Source: Acholoe squamosa (lineage: Eukaryota; Annelida; Polychaeta; Phyllodocida; Polynoidae). Taken from it: a DNA stretch of 64,000 bases. The notes beneath the pieces were generated by a model, which was not told the DNA's origin, did not search any database, and was given only the letters and a program-made list of their open reading frames with translations. The stretch lies in assembly GCA_949317995.1 (NCBI GenBank), contig OX439038.1, positions 76,642,659 to 76,706,658 of the forward strand, given 5' to 3'. Each line of letters begins with the position of its first letter. Position 1 is the stretch's first letter. The position numbers and the translations under genes are program-made. Positions 34,331 to 47,100 of the stretch are shown here, in pieces.

Positions 34331-36600
34331 GCGACAGATAACGACAATTTGCTGGGATTTCTTTGACGTTTGCCAGCAAATTTTTCAAAAACCTTTTGTT
34401 TGTGTATTACTTTTTCTGTGGTAAAATTCACAGAATTCTGACCTTGAAAAAGTTCTTTTTTGGTTGCTCAAAATAATGTTACTTGATTTTCAAAACAAAC
34501 ATTAGCATAATGTATCAACCCAAAAATAATATTTTGATTGAAAACTGGCAACTAGGAAATTAAGACAGATCAGTGTCAAAGTGGGCTCACATCTTTTTCA
34601 ATGTGGGTTTTTGGTGTAGCCCCCACACCTCAACTAGGCTGGTTAATTTGACCAAATAGAGCAAGACTTCCAACTTTCTTGGGGCCATTGGATTTGGCCA
34701 TTTATATGGTGAGACGGATTCATCTGGGACTTCAAAACATTGCATTATATGTAACTTTTGGATATAGAATATTTAGAAATACTACCTAGAATGTTGCATC
34801 CTACGAAGAAGCCCTGCAGGAACAACATGAGGTCCAGCAGCCAGAGACTTGTAGTCCAAGGTATGACAGCCAGAGTGCCGGCTATCATAAGCTATGCCAT
34901 CCCCATCATGGCATTAGAAAACCGAGGTAGGGTCTCAAACCTTCAAGATACCAATCAGGTTCTCTGTTATCACTACTTGGCAGGCCTAATTGTAAGATAT
35001 TGACTAATGAGGGGTGCAAGGATACATCCTCATATCTAAGTAGAACAGGTATAGGTCTTCTCAATCGTTCTAGACCACTAAATTTGACAGGGTGACAGGG
35101 TCATTAATTTTTCTTAAAATCAACATTTGATATAGGTATTGATCACAGGGACATGGAGTAGTAGAAAGCTAGTCCCTTAAGGCCTTATCTTAAAACCAAC
35201 ATGTGACATGGAGCTTAGTGACAGGGACATGGGAGAATAGAGAATTAGTGATATGTCCCTTTTATTAGAATCAACATGTGACAGGGGACCCCCCCCCCCC
35301 ATTTAAGGCCCCCTACTCAGATGAAGCCTCTAAGAAGCATAAATAGGCAGAGGTGTACTCATATATAAAGTGTCTGATATTTTGTGTTAGGTCTAGCATG
35401 CATCCAAAGAGCACAACGAGACTGATACTGAGTACTGTGTACTCACATAAGTACACATGTATATAATAGATACATGTGTACTCGTACTCACATGAATCCT
35501 CCCAGCAGGGATCCCACAAATAATCCAATGCTTCGGCGTGCTAGGGCCTGTGACACCTGAGAAAGGGTACTGCCCACCTGATCCCTCAGGTATGGGAGGC
35601 TGGGACCAGGGACTTCCAAGGTCATCCCCTGAAAAGTAAATGAAACAAATCTTACTAGCAATTCACTTGTTTTGTTTTTTTCATTTATTGGGGAAAGTAG
35701 TCACATTCAGAAAAAAAAGTTGTTTTTTTTTTCTGGCAGGATAAAGTCTCAGCCTCTGACGTTGCTGCTGCTTGACAAATCTCTCTCAAAATCACTATTC
35801 TAATCAAATGGCATTTTGTAAAACAGTCTATGCAGACGTAATGCAGCATGTGATGCCTTTAATCCAATTAAGACATCATCAGATGCATCTGGCAGGCAAG
35901 CAGCTTTGCCCTACAATAATGACCGTTTTACTAAACAGTGCTAGAATCTTTCTATATGATATAAAAGCCAGCAAAATATGTTGTCATTTGTTATCCTGTT
36001 TTCCTTGCAGCTTTATTTGACTACGTTCTTCAAGGCAGTTTCATTCCTACTGCAAATGATAGAGAAACATGTTTTTTTTAAAGTGTAAAGTGGATGGCCC
36101 TTAGATATTATAAACTATACATGTAAACAGGATTACATGTACTTACCTGGGGTAGTACAGCCAGACAGATGAAGGTCCCCCTCAGTAGTATATGAACAGT
36201 ACTCCTATCATCCTGTCCTTCCTTTCTGCCCTTGTCATCTCTCTCTAGGTCCTCTTTATCAGGTATCATCATCTGAACAATCCACCATTGCAAGTCAAGA
36301 TTTTGTATGAACCAAAATGGCAGGGATAATTTACAAAAAGTAATGAAGACTACTTAAGCTACCCGAATTCTTATCAATCTTTTTTGCTTATGTTACTGTA
36401 CTACTCAAGCTGTGTAATAAAACCCAACAGTCTAATCTTAATAAAATGTGATCCAACAACTTAGTAATGCAAAAATAAAAGAAGTTGTAAGGTAAATGAA
36501 ACAGAGAAGGGGTGAAGGGAAAGGTTAGAAAATGAAATAGAGATTGTATGCTTGATGTAGGGGTAGAGATGGATGAAGTGATGGAGGGAGAGGCAGCGAG

Positions 36601-36629
36601 ATGAGAGAGATGGACAGATAGATAGATAG

Positions 36630-36682
<53 letters not shown>
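36601..36682. repeat. (GATA)n(GA)n microsatellite
   Basis: About 30 bp of GATA/GACA repeats run into roughly 45 bp of pure GA. The Leu-Ser-rich frame on the other strand is produced by this repeat. Confidence 0.95.
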
Positions 36683-36683
<1 letters not shown>

Positions 36684-37152
36684 GGAAGGACACATAGATG
36701 CAGTTAGACCAGCTGAATATGATATTTACCTTGTTATATTGTTATACAGTGACCTCCATTGTACCAATTAAAGGATGAGGATATATGGGAAAGAATGCCT
36801 CAAGTATGATGATCAGGTTTGAGCAGCCATGCCATATGGATGCACCATGTGAAGGCACATAGGATATCATGTTTGCATAATTGCTGCCCACTGCGAGATA
36901 TATTTCATGACAGAATACTACATTTTGGGAAATAGATTGGTGAATGGTTAAATGAAAGTGAGTGGCCATGCTAATAGGGTGATCACTGGATCCCTGTTTT
37001 GAACTTCCTCTCTCTTTGTCCCATCACAGCTGTGCTCATGATTATTTAGAATTTAACTTCATGTTATGTATTGTTTGAATTTATTCTGACATCCTCTCAG
37101 GTGATGGGTACTGGTAGATGTAAATGGATTATTTGGTAATACAAAGACGGAG

Positions 37153-37456
37153 CACTGAAAACATAGAATATCTGAAACTAGTCAGCGGTGACCACTTTAG
37201 GTCTTCAAGTTGACGATACCTAAAACTACAACTTTAGGTAGTCAAAATGACGACTTTAGGTTGTCATCCTGACAAACTGAGTCGTCAATATGACGACTCT
37301 GTATTATCAGTATTGTCATCCTGATGACTCAGGTCATCAGGATGACGACCTACAGTCATCATTTTGACTACCTAAAGTTGTAGTTTTAGGTATCGTCAAC
37401 TTGAGGACCTAAAGTGGTCACCGCTGACTAGTTTCGGATCTTCCATGTTTTCAGTG
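37153..37456. repeat. 304-bp near-perfect palindrome
   Basis: The two halves mirror each other from CACTGAAAACAT at 37153 to ATGTTTTCAGTG at 37456, with arms of about 120-150 bp and few mismatches. Inside are smaller nested palindromes such as GTCATCCTGATGAC and GTCGTCAATATGACGAC. No coding frame. Probably a foldback MITE, although no target duplication is clear. Confidence 0.88.
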
Positions 37457-37553
37457 AGTAAAGTGCACACATATACCTATTGTACCCTTACACGTAATGT
37501 TACATGTGCATGTACACATTCTGAATTGCTCTGCACCCACACACTGCATGAAT

Positions 37554-37828
37554 TACCATAAATCCTCGCGTATAGGACGCACCTTGAATATAGGACGCAC
37601 CCTGACTTTGAGAACTTGCATAAAATTTTCCAAATGACATTTTGTTCATCTTGATCGATTTTCAAAGGGCTTCTGTCCTCTGAGGGGCCTCTGAACCCCT
37701 CTAACACATTGTTAAATTTGGGAAAAGCACTGGGGAGATTTAAGGTAATATCCTCCCCAAACCCCCCTCCCTCGATCTGGGTCTGAATGAGTATATAAAC
37801 TGCGTCTTATGCGCTTGGATTTACGGTA
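37554..37828. mobile_element. MITE of the TACCGTAA family
   Basis: The left end TACCATAAATCCTCGCGTAT is mirrored by GCGCTTGGATTTACGGTA ending at 37828. GGACGCACC occurs twice near the left end. 275 bp, no coding frame. Confidence 0.72.
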
Positions 37829-38116
37829 TATGGCTTATACGTAGGTTTTTGGCTACATTCAATCTTGTTTTTTTTTACAACTTTATTTCTGAATTTCTCA
37901 CATAGATATTTTGGTCTAGGTCATTTCTTTTTTTAACATAGGCTGTGTACAGGACTGTGAAAATATCTAGGATCACCAGGTATCGCATCTGGATCTATGG
38001 CTTGCCAATCCATCATTATAACCGTTACACCATTATCCCGTGCCTGATATTTCCACCTTCCAACTACGGTGATTAACAGGTAACTGGCCCCTTAGGGTCA
38101 ATCTTGGTTTTAATAG

Positions 38117-38299
38117 GGCTTTCAGGCCATCCACAAATGACGTCATGCTGGAGGGGGAAGGGGGGGGGGGTCAGGCCGGGCATGACGGAATTGATTTTCC
38201 CTATACCTTCAGCATTGCAAAATTGGCAAAAAACATGAAGAGGGGGAGGTCAAAAAAGTTCAAATTTTGCATGACATCATTTATGGATGGCCCCTTTCA
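38117..38299. mobile_element. MITE with CATCCATAAATGACGTCATGC ends
   Basis: The left end GGCCATCCACAAATGACGTC is mirrored by GACATCATTTATGGATGGCC near 38272-38291. The interior is C/G-rich and about 120 bp. Relatives lie at 20117 and possibly 4690. Confidence 0.75.
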
Positions 38300-39098
38300 G
38301 ACCAGATAAATTTACACCTTGCAAAACTACAGATCTTTGTATTCAAATACCACTCCATTTTCATTATGACTTCATTTAGTAGTCTTTGTATTGAAGAAAA
38401 AAGATTCTGACATAGTTATTAGCACATCTGTTACTGTAAGGGAAGGCAGCAGGCTTCCCTGGTGCAGGCTATGACGTCACAAGAGACCAAAATTTGCACC
38501 TGCACAGCAGTCTGCATCCGACAAATGAATGCTGCTATTGACCCTGGTTGCATACTTCAGTTGATTATCAGCACTTAAAAGCCTCGATGAGTTATCCCAA
38601 AACATGTATATACTGATGTGCTGACAAAAATGTCACAGTCTTTTTATTAAATATAAAGAATACAAAAAAATTAGCCTTTTTCATAAAAAAATACATAACA
38701 TTTTTTGTTTTGGGTTTTTGGTGAGTAAAAACGAAAATTGGCATAAAAATCTCCAAATTTTGATTATTGGAATGATTGCCATGGCAACCAGGAACAGACA
38801 TATAGGTTGATATCTCATGAAAAATGTTCATTTTACCATCCAAATATAGGCCATTTCTACTAAAAATGGTGCATTTTAAATGAGACCATTGAATTCTGCA
38901 TCAAAATATTAGCTTAATGTATTTTTATTTACCTGTAAACTTGTACTGTAAACTTTTGCCCCTCAAAGTGGCCAAATGGGGAATTAAAAATCTCCCCCGG
39001 AGGGGTGTTCTCCATTGATGGGTCACAAATATTTGGTTGAGCACCAAGATGAAATAAACCTAGGTAAGCTTTAGTCAAGTGTAGTGTATTGTAGAGAG

Positions 39099-39203
39099 CT
39101 TTTTATTTGCTATGCACAGACCTTGATTATGGAGGTGAGGGGTTACTTTGGCAAGGTCACCACTCACCTCTGTAATCGAGGTCTATGCATAGCAAATAAA
39201 AGC
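39099..39203. repeat. 105-bp hairpin, 48-bp arms
   Basis: GCTTTTTATTTGCTATGCAC begins the left arm and GTGCATAGCAAATAAA-type text closes the right. Inner arm text is ACCTTGATTATGGAGGTGAG against its inverse. The loop is about 10 nt and mismatches are few. Confidence 0.82.
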
Positions 39204-39402
39204 ACCATAGGCCAGCACTGTTCCTTTTAGTTTCTCAACCTTCTATAGCATAGGGATAACACCTACAGTCTAAACCTGGTAACCACTCTACGCCCGTGGT
39301 CAGATGCTTAATCTCAGGCATGCCACAATCTATATAAGGCACATTCCTACTTTTCCTGACCATATAAGGTGAAGAAGGGGCCCATCCTCCTGTACATGCC
39401 AA

Positions 39403-39406
<4 letters not shown>

Positions 39407-39465
<59 letters not shown>
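39407..39465. repeat. (TA)n microsatellite
   Basis: About 59 bp of uninterrupted TA. Confidence 0.98.
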
Positions 39466-39468
<3 letters not shown>

Positions 39469-39716
39469 GTATTATGTTAGGTATTTACCTTGAATTGCTG
39501 TAGATGGGGAGACCGCACAATCCTGTGGACTTTTAGAGATAAGTCCCTGATCTACTCTTCCATCCTGGAACCTCCATTGTAACAAAGGATAAAGTTGAAT
39601 GGGAGGGAAGGCAAACAGTATGTGTTATATTATGTCTGAGAAATAGAAGTAGAAGTAGAAAAATGAATAATTAAATGAATGTGACTGTGAGTGGCCATGC
39701 ACAAAGGTGACCCATC

Positions 39717-40171
39717 CTTACAAATTGGTACTGAAGTCGCACATGTAGAAGCCTAGATATAGCCTTTGCAAGTTGTATAGTGTCAAAAATATGAAATTTT
39801 TGAAAATTGATATTCTAGCATTTTTCTAACATATGGGTAGATGTCTTTCAGAATCTGTGCTTCCTAAAATGATTTTAGGCCCCCAAATGCCTGATAGACA
39901 TGGCTATGACGTTTGTGGTTGTATAGAATTGAATAGGAAATGTATAGGATTTATAAATTATTATATGTTTAATATGTTTATTATCTCAGTTTAATCTTTT
40001 ATTAATTGATCAGACTACATTTACTGCTAGAAGATCCGCAGAGAGCAACCTGGTTCAAATATGCAAGTGCTATATACCAAATGAAAGCTCTTGATGAGTT
40101 GTAAATGAATATGGCAATATTTAAACATTTTACATTTGCGACTTCCATACCATTTTGTCAGGATGGGTCAC
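39717..40171. mobile_element. MITE with ~39-bp TIRs (GTGACCCATCCT)
   Basis: 39717-39755 matches the reverse complement of 40133-40171 at about 35 of 39 positions, beginning GTGACCCATCCT and including GAAGTCGCA. The 455-bp interior has no coding frame. A partial copy is at 27239. Confidence 0.78.
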
Positions 40172-40231
40172 AGGGGAGTCTGGGGGGATTAAAAAGGGTA
40201 ATTTGTGGGTCCCTGTTTGGATCATCTTTAA

Positions 40232-41237
40232 CAGGGGCGGATACAGGGGGGGCGAACGGGCCTTGCCCCCCCCCCCCCAAAGAAAAGGAAAGAGGAAGGG
40301 AAAAAGGGGAGGAGAGGGGAAAGAAGAGAGGCAGTTATTTGAGCATGGCATCCCATATTCCATTAGAAAGCTTAGATCATCAGGAAATGAGCTATTGGCC
40401 TCCCATATATGTATAATGAAAACTGATTTTTTTCTCACCATTTTAAAAGTAGAATCTTAATTCAAAATTCAAAATACACCCTCCGGTCAGCCCCCCTTGA
40501 AGTCTGGACCCACAGGCCTGACTTGCACTTTACTGTGATGGCATATTATTTGGACCTCATGCTTACCCTCCTGCAGTGAGATAAGCCCATAAGTCAAAGT
40601 GATGCATATAACAAGCTTTTCCTGGGGAATACAACCAGAACCAAGGTGTGGAAAGATGCTTCAGAATACATCATTTACAGACTAGATTTCCAAAAAATCT
40701 CTTAGGGAGCATGTATCTAATCTCCCCCTCTGGCATTTTATCAATTAGGCTATAGGACTGTATATTACAGGGGCATGGGAAGCAGTTTCAGATTGGGTGG
40801 GACCAGGGGGATTCAGCCTTTTTTTTGCCTCTCTTTGCTTGACCATACAGGTTCGATTGTTTGGAGGGGTGGTTAAAAGTGGAGGGGGTTCCCTGCCTCC
40901 CTCCAATGCTTATACCAAGCCCCTACAATAGGGGGAGGTCTTAGGAATAAAATCACTTTAGGGCCTACAGAATGTGTCATCTATTCTCATTTTGTCTGTA
41001 TGTATGTGTGGATGGATGGGAGGACCCATCCCTCAGGAATCCTTAACATAAAAATGCTTTTTACTTTAGGTTGTACAGGCCTAAAACTTGATATTTATTT
41101 TCAATTAGAATGCATCAAAATGCACCATTTCAAGTCTAAACATAGGCTTCGCTTGCGGTGCTAGGGCTAATGTAGAACCTCACCACTTTCACCAGGTCTT
41201 GGCCCCCCCCCTCTAGAGAATCCTGGATCCGCCACTG
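40232..41237. mobile_element. hAT-like non-autonomous element
   Basis: The left end CAGGGGCGGATACAGG and the inverse of the right end CAGTGGCGGATCCAGG resemble hAT termini, which begin CAG. Each is next to a long C- or G-run. No hAT transposase frame is seen in about 1 kb. An 8-bp target duplication is not clear (ATCTTTAA against ATTTAATA). Confidence 0.62.
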
Positions 41238-42285
41238 ATTTAATATGTGTCTTTTCACAGCTAAAGGGGCCTATGTTTATGACCATTAGGTATCTATCTT
41301 AATGTGATCTATTGTTTGTGAGTTGTGTGTTAACTAAAAATGTTCTCAAGTGATGGCTATACTGGTGTAAAAGGATGTAAATGGACTAATTGTTTACACA
41401 TAAACGGTTATTAAGTGCAGTTAAACATGTATTGTATGTATACATGCAATGCGTCATGTGCTCACTGGTGCTTGTTCATATGTCCAATGCTAGCTACCTA
41501 TAGTTATAACTACCTCTACACCCCGTCAACATATGTATCTAGATCCTAATCATGATCATATTATTCCATGATTATCATATATGAAAATGTTATGTCCTGC
41601 ATATATCCCAGAATGTTTAAAACAACTTCAGGTGATTTCATGTGCAAGGAAGTATCAAAGAAACCTCTTGATACATCTAAGCCAATTACATTATAAAACA
41701 TAAAATTACATAAGGTTTGAACCTACCTTCTTGAATGGGAAAAATAGAGTAGCTATTTTCAAAACTCATGCCACCAGGATCTGAACACACAGAGTTGGTA
41801 CCTTTGGATTTTAAGGCAGGAATCAAACCCATGTAGTCACAATGCCAACTTAGGTGCTCATGGTGATAGGAGGGACTTGTTCGGCAACTCAGTATGACTT
41901 ATTCTGCTACTATGGATGCCTCAGCATAAGTCCACATATGAAACGGATCTAAGGAGAGGTATACATAAATATTTTGGCTATGTTGCACAATGTAAAATTA
42001 TGTAAGTTCTATCTAAACATTCACCCAACAGAACCAAGGCTTCATGTTTTAAGTTGTTTCAGTATTCAATATCTACCAATTTGCTTTATTTGGATCCATA
42101 AAGATTTGTGTTTACAGGTTATACTACTTTTTCAAACAATTGTCATGTACATGGACATAAAGAAGCACTGCAAGTATTACAGGAGGGTGATTCACAAAAA
42201 AACTTACGACATTCTGCAATCAAACAATGCATAAATAATAATTTAGAAAAGACCTTTTTCCTTCTGAAATAGTATGCATTTCCAG

Positions 42286-42383
<98 letters not shown>

Positions 42384-43264
42384 CTAAATGACATCTGAAA
42401 TGATGTAGGGGAGGGGGTGGGGTAGATCGAGAAAATTAGAATTTTACAAGTATTGTCACTTTTGTTTTATTAATCATCCTTCAGGTCATGTAACTGTATA
42501 TTTTATGCATATAACATACAGGGAAATAAATTGTAAAGAACACAAAGAGACTAAACTGGTATTGGACTTCGGGTTTTTATCAAAAGTAAATATACATGGT
42601 TTATTATTCTAACATTACAAATACACTCCACAAATTTACAAAATAATCCCTGGTCATGCTATCCTCGGCTGAGAATTATGTGAAGACATATACCCCTTTT
42701 TATATATGAGTATTAGCAAATATGTAAAAAGCTCTTACATCTATGTAGTATCATTAGACATCCTTCTGATATTTTACATTATCACAAGGCATATTTTCTA
42801 ATGGTAATTTTATTTAATTATGACAGCAATAATAGCTTGCTATGTGTAGCACTTTTCTGGGTCGCATTGTACTTTTACGCACTCGGTTCTTTGGCAGCCC
42901 TGGCAAGTGTGTTCATGAGGACTGCATTCATGCATCATGACAACCTCACAAGGCTAACACATTAACAATTGAGCATGGCTTTGGATAGATGCACCCACCC
43001 TAGTCATAGCATTACCATAGTTTCACACATATATACAAATTAATGAAATGATTACCTACATTTGGTCCACAGGATAAGCACAAAGGGAATACATGTACTG
43101 TCATTTGAGCAGAAAATGTCCATGTAGTTTTTTTAGATTAATTCTATACAACCATCGTGAGGTCAAATATGCCACTAATACATGTCCTACATGAATGCAT
43201 TATACAGTGATTAACCCTCTAAGGATGCTAAATACATTAATTAATGCAGCATGCACATAGGTCG
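41238..43264. other. intergenic with TA/TG microsatellite
   Basis: (TA)n then (TG)n fills 42288-42382. A possible tRNA-derived segment on the minus strand near 41905-41815 has ATGGGTTTGATTCCTGCC as a B-box-like text, but the rest is weak. No gene is seen. Confidence 0.55.
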
Positions 43265-43325
43265 TCATGATGCAACAATGAAGTGCTGGTGAGCCTGCTA
43301 AACAGTACTTTATTGTTGTATCATG
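43265..43325. repeat. 61-nt hairpin, copy 1
   Basis: CATGATGCAACAATGAAGTG pairs with the segment ending TTGTTGTATCATG. The loop contains CTGGTGAG. Same family as 44047 and 45121. Confidence 0.75.
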
Positions 43326-43416
43326 CCAACCCTCAATAACAGCATCCATAATCCATGTGATATTTCTCGCCTCTGACACACTACATACATCTGAGAAACA
43401 TTTATAAATACAACGA

Positions 43417-43558
43417 CAGGGGTAGACACTAACATGTTGGACTTTTGGCCACCTGGATTTTATAAATATTCTACTGGCCATATGGCCAATTTCAAAAGAA
43501 ATCTAGAAGTAAGCACTGGCCCGCAGCCACCGGGCCAGTGTTAGTGTCTATACCCCTG
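43417..43558. mobile_element. 142-bp MITE, CAGGGGTAGACACTAACA ends
   Basis: The left end CAGGGGTAGACACTAACA is mirrored by TGTTAGTGTCTATACCCCTG with one extra base. Internal TGGCC/GGCCA pairs. The CAGGGG terminus suggests hAT type. Another end is at 23464-23486. Confidence 0.7.
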
Positions 43559-43657
43559 CAATGACATTTTGCATTAAACGTAGGTAGCTGGTTTGGAACT
43601 AGCTGTGGAGCTGGAACTCAAGCTAGGCTTGATATCTAATTAGTAGCCCCCTGAACC

Positions 43658-43981
43658 TTAGGGAGTGGTCATTATTTATCAACAGGGGGGTGGGTGGTGG
43701 GTTTTTGCGCGGACGCGCGGAAATTTTTTACGCCCCCCCTCGACGGCAGTCAAAATTTTTTGTGCCCCCCCCGCGCCGGAGGCGCGGAGAGTTTTTGCGC
43801 CTCTCTTTGATCTATAGTAGCACGCAGGCTTTTTTGCTAAAAAGAGGGTGAATTTTTTTAGCCCCCCCTCAAGAGGGGTCAAAATTTTTTTAGCCCCCCC
43901 TCGGGAGGGGTCTGAAAATTTTACGCCCCCCCCTCAAACCCACCCTCCCCCCCCTGTTGATAAATAATGACCACTCCCTTA
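43658..43981. mobile_element. PIF/Harbinger-like MITE with TTA duplication
   Basis: GGGAGTGGTCATTATTTATC at 43661 is mirrored at the right end to 43978, with TIRs of about 38 bp, and TTA flanks both sides. A 3-bp TTA duplication is typical of PIF/Harbinger. The interior is an array of AAATTTTT-CCCCCCC-TC-GGGG-TC units. Confidence 0.75.
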
Positions 43982-44046
43982 TATACTAGTTCCTTACACC
44001 CGGCCCACTCATTTCAGTTCTACCTGATACACCCCCGAATTATCGC

Positions 44047-44106
44047 CATGATGCACCGATGCAGTGTTGGTGAATAGACTCAGTAGCGATGCATTGCTGC
44101 ATCATG
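44047..44106. repeat. 60-nt hairpin, copy 2, in the likely 3' UTR
   Basis: CATGATGCACCGATGCAGTG is mirrored by CGATGCATTGCTGCATCATG ending at 44106. It lies 36 bp downstream of the stop codon of the Ig receptor, so it is likely transcribed in its 3' untranslated region. Confidence 0.78.
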
Positions 44107-44141
44107 ACAACAAAGGTTTTTGATACTGCAGGCATCAGGAG

Positions 44142-47100
44142 CTAACATGGAGTACCAGTATGTTCAGCAGACCGGCGGGCATGGTCCATTTTGTCCCAGT
44201 CTATAGAGGCATAGTCCACCCTGTCGTCAGCTCCATGGATGAAAGGTTTGGCGGTAGGGTCGCGGTTCTCTGGTACCTTGAATGACATCTCAGAGTACAG
44301 GACCCCATCATTCACAATCTGTAAGGTAATGTTACACTGGATTAATTCTCTATCATATCAATTTTGTGTACACAGAAATTCTGATGTTAACACATTCCTA
44401 GCAGAGAAGGGTGATCAACGGTACTTTTTCAATTGTTTGGTTCTCCCTGAACTACATGTTGCTGTTTATCATTCATCAAATTTGGGCTCACTTCTCATTC
44501 ATACTCCTAATATCTGCTTTCTTTAATACGAGATAAATCTTAACTAAAGGGGTCAAACTGACAAATAGGCAGAGTTCATCTAGAGACATGTGTGGTCAGT
44601 TCTTATTGACATGTGTGGTCAGTTCTTATTGACATGTGTGGTCAGTTCTCGTTGACATGTGTGGTCAGTTCTTGTTGGAAGATGGCCATAGGTCTATACA
44701 CGTTTATAGTGCTAGACTATTTTACCCTCAGAATGTACAAACTCACATTGAATGTTGGTTGCCGTTTAATGGTTGGTTTAGCATAAAGCAACTCTTTGTC
44801 ATCAATCTTGTTCTCTACTGGTTTTCCTGCTGAGGAGGCATCTGTAGCTGTTCCCTGTTTGGGCATGAATTATGCGTTTAGTGTTTTTTATTCATTCTGG
44901 GCCCCCCTTCCCAAAACAGGAGGCAATGATCCCAATTAAGATAAACAGCATGCATTATGACGACAAATTGATATAATGAATTACAACATAGCAAATGCAA
45001 GATTTTAGGGTACTTAATATCTAACAATAACCCAGCTTTTTCTATGTTTCTTTAAACCCTAGATTAAATGTAAACTTTATTTCTTTGCCAGATGGGTAAT
45101 GCCAGTTAGTCGTATGGATGCATGATACACCAATGCAGTACTGGTGAGTTAAATTCCCAGCACTGTATCGGTGCATCATAACGACCAGGGAACATTAAAC
45201 TGGACGTATCATGTAGCTCCTAAATGACAAAGACATGCATACCTTGGCTGGGGGTTTCTTCTTCATGGGTTTTGCATACAGATCCGTCAGGTCGTTTGTC
45301 TCAGGTGCTGGGTTGGCAGGTCTAGTCTGATTTCGTTTTAGTGATTAAGATTAGATTAATGTTTCTGAGAACTGTTTATTATGACAATTGTATTGAAAGG
45401 ATGAGTAAAATAATTCGTCAATGTCTATGTATATGTGTTTCTCTACTTAACTGTTTCACATATTGCTGGGTACGTTGGAGGAGAAGTTGGAGGAGGAGAT
45501 AAGTTAACAACAAGGACAAGTCAATATAGATCTAGCAAAAACGCACTACTTTTTGGTCTAAAAAAGTCTCTAAGAGAGCTTTACTCACTTTGACTGTGGC
45601 ATTTCTTTTCATAGGTTTTGCATAGAGGTCAGTGAGGTCATTTGTTACAGGCCTGGATCCTGCAGGGGGACCACTTGATGATCTCACCCGTGGGTTCTAT
45701 ATTTAAAGATAAAACAAAAAAATAACAATGTAATCATATCAACTGCACCTCTTTATCAAATGAAATTAAACTGCTGTATTACAGGTGTACAGAAAAAGCT
45801 GAAATTTTGAAGTTAATAAATCTTTCTTGATTATGTATTTCAACCACATGTTAAAATCTGACCAGATGGATACTTATAAGTCCCCGTTTGGATCTTCACT
45901 GCAGAAATTTTATTTCTTTAATAGTTGGCTACTGTTCTTCAGCACCTTGCCAAAAAGGAGCTTGTGCTATAAAAGAAAATGGTCTTTCCTTTTCATGGGC
46001 AATGAATACACATAATTATGCAGTTTTCACAACGATTAAAAAGTAACATATTACATATGTTCTGTAAATCATGATGCCCTCAGATTCATTGTGAGTACTC
46101 TTACTTTGACAGGGTCCTTCTTCTTCATAGGTTTGGCGTATAGGTCAGTCAGGTCATTGGGTTCAGGCCTCAAATCTGCTGGAGGTCTGGGGTGTGCCAC
46201 TGAGTTCTGTAGAAAAAGTGGCACCTAACTTTAAAATGGTACTTTTATTTCATTACCATGTTTAGAAAGATCCCCAAAGGAACTTTTGCTGTATATGTCA
46301 ATGTGTCTGTTAGACCCAAAGGTCTAGTTGACGTTTGGACTAACTTACCCATCATGCATTGGATGTATTAACTGATGAATAAGCGAATGACTGGAGTAAA
46401 TAAGTGTAAAATATATCCATATGGTAGACAAACAATGAAGAAATGAATAACTAAATAGATAGATTGGCAAATTAACCAACATATATATATATATACGTAA
46501 ATGAATAAAATAAATACATAGATACTTGAGTAAATGGTACACAAACCCTGGTAGATGATGGATCTGGGAAGATTTCATCATCAATGTCGATGTAATCATC
46601 ATCGCTCTCTTCCATGTCTCCATGTCTTTTACTCCATCTATCTATTAATTCCACTGGTGGTGCTCTTGAAGCTCTCACCTGTACCACAGAAAATAGAAAT
46701 GTGTGTTGTTTTCTTTTTATATTGATTCAAAAAAGCACTCATTTATTTTAAAAATAGGTTCAGACTTGTGTGTGATCTGTGCTTCAGCAATATTCTTGCT
46801 TTGGTAATGACGAGTTTAATGGGGTTTAAAAGTTTTAAATATGTACTGGCAGATTATAATATCATAGTATTTATTATATGTAATTCTAAATCCCACAGGA
46901 AATAATAAAAGTGTCTTACCTCTTGGTAGGGAGCTTCAGACAGTGGACGGCTGTTGATGCTAACGTTAGCGTAGTTGTGGACCTCTGACAGAATGTTGTC
47001 CACCATCATCTGATCGACAGATGTAGGCCTTTCAATTGGTGCATCTATCTGTGGGGCCTGGAAAATAAGTCACGATTCATTATTCAGGTACCATATAGGT

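Larger units (their letters stand above)
31734..36272 (-). pseudogene. MFSD4/NaGLT1-like sugar transporter, disabled
   Basis: Four minus-strand exons with agreeing phases: 36147-36272 (start MMIPDKEDLE), 35492-35628, 34786-34940, 31734-32715. Exon 2 reads VPGPSLPYLRDQVGSTLSQ and GLFVGSLLGGF, matching the GPTxLxLR and GSxxGG motifs of MFSD4-type carriers. Exon 3 reads AGTLAVIPWTTSLWLLDLM; exon 4 continues with membrane helices. Two lesions are visible: an in-frame TAG at 34892-34894 in exon 3, and a net minus-one frameshift between about 32250 and 32310, after which the frame reads FYFVLLTLLFLHIFGSKN. A further last exon was not found; read-through would stop at 31680. Related intact proteins are sodium-linked glucose carriers. 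Sequencing error or a polymorphic null allele cannot be excluded. Confidence 0.72.

Noticed and set aside
36388..36693. Leu-Ser-rich frame
   Set aside because: Produced by the (GA)n microsatellite at 36601-36682.
37970..38060. TGGTGTAACGGTTA text resembling a tRNA A box on the minus strand
   Set aside because: B box and stems are too poor to call either a tRNA or a SINE with confidence.
42143..42394. His-Thr and Ile-Tyr repeat frame
   Set aside because: Produced by the (TA)n(TG)n tract.
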